Positions 61,722-64,000 of a DNA stretch of 64,000 nucleotides are shown here, one piece after another. The notes beneath the pieces are model-generated. The model did not search any database. It saw nothing but the letters and a program-made list of their open reading frames with translations, and was not told the DNA's origin. The translations under genes were made by a program, and so were the position numbers. Every line of letters starts with the position of its first letter. Position 1 is the first letter of the stretch. This stretch comes from Sutcliffiella horikoshii (GTDB lineage Bacteria; Bacillota; Bacilli; Bacillales; Bacillaceae_I): the NCBI RefSeq assembly GCF_008180725.1, contig NZ_VTEV01000002.1:218426-282425 (forward strand). Reading direction: 5' to 3'.

Positions 61722-62141
61722 ATGCGCGGTCTTGCAAAAGGTTTAAAATATACCCTACAAAACTTAACGAAGAAAAAAGTAACCTATGATTACCCAAACG
61801 AACCGCTTCCACTACCGGACCGGTTCCGCGGCATCCAGAAATTTTACCCGGAAAAGTGCATCGTCTGCAATCAGTGCTCCAACATCTGCCCGACAGACTG
61901 CATCCAACTTACCGGGAAAAAACATCCGGATCCAACGAAAAAAGGGAAAATCATCGACACATACGATATCAACTTTGAAATCTGCATCCTCTGCGACCTC
62001 TGCACAGAAGTCTGTCCGACAGAGGCCATCATCATGACCAACAACTTTGAGCTTGCCGAATACAGCCGTGATCGACTTTTCAAAGACCTGCAATGGCTCG
62101 ATGAAAACGATACGAACATCAGAAGGGAGAATAAAGCATGA
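61722..62141 (+). CDS. nuoI: NADH-quinone oxidoreductase subunit I
   Basis: A 139-residue ferredoxin-like subunit with two 4Fe-4S motifs: CIVCNQCSNICPTDC and CILCDLCTEVCPTEA, holding clusters N6a and N6b. ATG follows AGGGGTGAAGC. It starts a second run of tightly overlapping genes (nuoI-J-K), after the repeat array. Confidence 0.96.
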   Translation: MRGLAKGLKYTLQNLTKKKVTYDYPNEPLPLPDRFRGIQKFYPEKCIVCNQCSNICPTDCIQLTGKKHPDPTKKGKIIDTYDINFEICILCDLCTEVCPTEAIIMTNNFELAEYSRDRLFKDLQWLDENDTNIRRENKA

Positions 62142-62677
62142 CGATAACCGGTGAATTCATCGCTTTTCTTTTCCTAGCAATCGCTGCGATCGCCGGTGGA
62201 GTGCTTATGCTGAACCTCACAAAGGTCGTGCACATGGTCATTGCCCTAGTGTTCACCTTCATCAGCATCGCCGGCATCTATGTCATGCTCTCGGCTGAAT
62301 TCGTAGCGGCCGTACAAATACTCATCTATTCTGGGGCCATCACCATCATCATGCTGTTCGGAATCATGCTGACTCGCCACAATGACGAGTCCGAAACATC
62401 CGGGCTTGGCCGGAAAATACTCGTCGGCGCAGGAGTTCTCGGTTTTGCTGCAGTCATGTACTTCGGACTGTACAGCCTTGACCTTGGTTCCCAAGAATCA
62501 GCCGACCTGCATGTGAACAACACCGAACAGATTGGTGTAGCCATCTATTCCAAATACGTCATTCCATTCGAATTGACCTCCGTGATCCTGCTCGTAGCAC
62601 TTGTCGGAGCAATCATTTTGGCAAGACGAGATGACGAAGACGCGGACGTTGTAAAAGAGGAGGCGACCAAGGAATGA
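62138..62677 (+). CDS. nuoJ: NADH-quinone oxidoreductase subunit J
   Basis: A 179-residue membrane subunit with five helices; the third, [21 protein letters not shown], is the conserved one with the pi-bulge. A charged C-terminal tail ([17 protein letters not shown]) is unusual in length but typical for Bacilli. Start overlaps the nuoI stop (ATGA). Confidence 0.95.
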   Translation: MTITGEFIAFLFLAIAAIAGGVLMLNLTKVVHMVIALVFTFISIAGIYVMLSAEFVAAVQILIYSGAITIIMLFGIMLTRHNDESETSGLGRKILVGAGVLGFAAVMYFGLYSLDLGSQESADLHVNNTEQIGVAIYSKYVIPFELTSVILLVALVGAIILARRDDEDADVVKEEATKE

Positions 62678-62988
62678 GCGGAGTTCCATTATCAGCCTAC
62701 CTGGTACTAGCACTTATTTTATTCTGTATCGGACTTTACGGGGCGCTGACAAAACGCAACACCGTCATCGTCCTGATCTGTATCGAACTCATGCTGAACG
62801 CCGTCAACATCAACCTTGTCGCATTCAGCAAATTCGGCATCGCACCGTCCATCACAGGGCAAGTATTCTCCCTGTTCACCATCACCGTCGCAGCAGCAGA
62901 AGCCGCAGTAGGCCTGGCTATCCTCATAGCCCTCTACCGCAACCGCCGCACCGTTAACATCGACGAAATGAATACGTTGAAGAACTAA
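62674..62988 (+). CDS. nuoK: NADH-quinone oxidoreductase subunit K
   Basis: A 104-residue membrane subunit with three helices and the conserved glutamates in [19 protein letters not shown] and [19 protein letters not shown]. Start overlaps the nuoJ stop (ATGA). A 166-bp gap with a repeat remnant follows before nuoL. Confidence 0.95.
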   Translation: MSGVPLSAYLVLALILFCIGLYGALTKRNTVIVLICIELMLNAVNINLVAFSKFGIAPSITGQVFSLFTITVAAAEAAVGLAILIALYRNRRTVNIDEMNTLKN

Positions 62989-63004
62989 GTTCGAGAGATA
63001 GTAA

Positions 63005-63062
63005 GATTTCAAACTAGTATCCCCATGGAAAGCGAATACCCGGAACGGAAATCACCTGGGAG
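63005..63062. repeat. Remnant of the palindromic intergenic repeat between nuoK and nuoL
   Basis: CCATGGAAAGCGAATACCCG and GGAACGGAAATCACCTGGGAG correspond to the 3' part of the element at 6085 (CCGCGGAAAGCGAACACCTGG). The 5' part is gone. Confidence 0.55.
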
Positions 63063-63154
63063 TTTACCAGATAACAAAACGTACCTCCGCAACCAGCTTG
63101 CACAAAAACGCAGCCACCAACACAAACCTGCGTAAAAAAAGGGGACTTGATACG

Positions 63155-64000
63155 ATGATGGAGAATGCCTGGATCATCCCGCTTTTTCCGCTGATCTCCT
63201 TTATCCTGTTACTGCTTGTCGGCAAAAGAATGAAAGAATCGAGCGCATTCCTCGGAATCGCACTCATCGCTCTATCACTCATCTTTTCCCTCACAGTACT
63301 ATGGGAGCGGTTTTCAGCACCAACCTTCAAAGCCACATTCGACTGGCTCCAAATAGGAGACGTCGTACTGACGGCGGGATATGAAATCAATCAATTAAAC
63401 GCCTTGATGCTTGTCGTAGTATCACTTGTCAGCTTACTCGTACATATTTATTCCAAAGGATACATGCACGGAGACGACCGTTTCCACGTGTTTTACGCCT
63501 ACTTAGGCCTGTTTACCTTTGCCATGCTGGCACTTGTCATGTCACCGAACCTGCTTCAGCTCTACATTTTCTGGGAGCTTGTCGGAGTAGGATCATTCTT
63601 GCTCATCGGGTTCTATTTTTATAAAAATGAAGCAAAAGCTGCTGCCAAAAAAGCGTTTATCATGACGCGTATCGGGGATGTCGGGTTATTCATCGGGATC
63701 ATCCTATTATTCTGGCAGGTCGGCAGCTTCGAATATGATGTGATTTTTGAAGCAGTCAATGCAGGAACCATATCGGCTGGAATGTTGACCCTTATTGCCA
63801 TCCTTATTTTCATCGGAGCAATGGGAAAATCAGGTCAATTCCCGTTACATTCCTGGTTGCCTGACGCGATGGAAGGTCCAACACCGGTTTCCGCCCTCAT
63901 CCACGCCGCAACGATGGTTGCAGCAGGGGTGTACTTAGTGGCAAGCCTGTTTCCACTCTTCAATGCCAGCGAAACCGCGCTTATGACAGTCGCAATCGTC
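63155..64000 (+). CDS. nuoL: NADH-quinone oxidoreductase subunit L (partial)
   Basis: The first 282 residues of the antiporter-like proton-pumping subunit; the gene runs out of the window. Helices are evident from MMENAWIIPLFPLISFILLLLVG onward, taken in short pieces. The conserved TM5 glutamate is in LYIFWELVGVGSFLLIGFYF, and GAMGKSGQFPLHSWLPDAMEGPTPVSALIHAATMV gives the TM7/TM8 signature in parts (GKSGQFPLHSWLPDAMEGPT). ATG at 63155 follows AAGGGGACTT. Confidence 0.95.
   Translation, partial: MMENAWIIPLFPLISFILLLLVGKRMKESSAFLGIALIALSLIFSLTVLWERFSAPTFKATFDWLQIGDVVLTAGYEINQLNALMLVVVSLVSLLVHIYSKGYMHGDDRFHVFYAYLGLFTFAMLALVMSPNLLQLYIFWELVGVGSFLLIGFYFYKNEAKAAAKKAFIMTRIGDVGLFIGIILLFWQVGSFEYDVIFEAVNAGTISAGMLTLIAILIFIGAMGKSGQFPLHSWLPDAMEGPTPVSALIHAATMVAAGVYLVASLFPLFNASETALMTVAIV

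Overview
The window is a chromosomal segment from a spore-forming member of the Bacillaceae. It carries spo0F, spoIIR, a sigma-delta style rpoE, ywl-series genes and a vpr-type protease, and its gene order follows the argS-pyrG-spo0F-murA-rho-prfA-spoIIR-glyA-upp-atp block of Bacillus subtilis. It is not B. subtilis itself: the atp operon is followed by a nuo (complex I) operon, and a fatty-acid/isobutyryl-CoA cluster ending in icmF is present. Nearly all core genes lie on the + strand.

Layout. 1-1.3 kb: 3' end of argS and a XapX-domain gene. 1.4-3.6 kb (-): uvsE and a cardiolipin synthase. 3.8-15 kb: beta-oxidation cluster fadF, thiolase, hydroxyacyl-CoA dehydrogenase, two acyl-CoA dehydrogenases, a TetR regulator and icmF. 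Two similar palindromic operators precede fadF and the thiolase. 15-20 kb: rpoE, pyrG with a GGGC-start attenuator leader, a MORN-type gene, a GNAT gene and ywjG. 20-22.5 kb: spo0F (with a sigma-H type promoter), fbaA and a transaldolase-like aldolase. 22.6-27.9 kb: a 5.34-kb accessory element. 28-33 kb: murA2, glpX, rho, and a cysteine-free rpmE paralogue. 33.6-43.9 kb: tdk, a sporulation lipoprotein, prfA-prmC, spoIIR, ywlB, ywlC inside a DnaA-box cluster, mntP, ywlE, a chemoreceptor, rpiB and ywlG. 44-48.8 kb: glyA, upp and a vpr-like protease. 49-56.6 kb: atpZ-atpIBEFHAGDC. 57.2-64 kb: nuoABCDHIJK and the start of nuoL, with no nuoEFG between nuoD and nuoH.

The accessory element at 22592-27931 is the most striking object. 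It has 28-bp terminal inverted repeats with one mismatch and a 9-bp direct repeat AAAAATAAG on both sides. It sits in the loop of what was an intrinsic terminator behind the aldolase gene, and removing it rebuilds that terminator. It carries a two-gene module (a 651-residue zinc-ribbon/DDE-like protein and an 84-residue partner), a lipoprotein related to signal peptidase I, and four small genes. Each small gene is followed directly by a copy of the same 28-bp hairpin repeat, so this part looks like an array of gene cassettes.

A second unusual layer is intergenic. At least four loci hold degenerate arrays of a short motif repeated every 20-21 bp, and two more have a 51-52 bp period. Each locus has its own motif, and most spacings are whole numbers of helical turns. 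There are also about eleven copies of a GGGGTCTGACCCC palindrome, several copies of a palindromic intergenic repeat of about 130 bp (one nested in another), and a 118-bp hairpin element inside the atp operon between atpG and atpD. Everything here is read by eye; family names come from recognised motifs and synteny, not from a database search.
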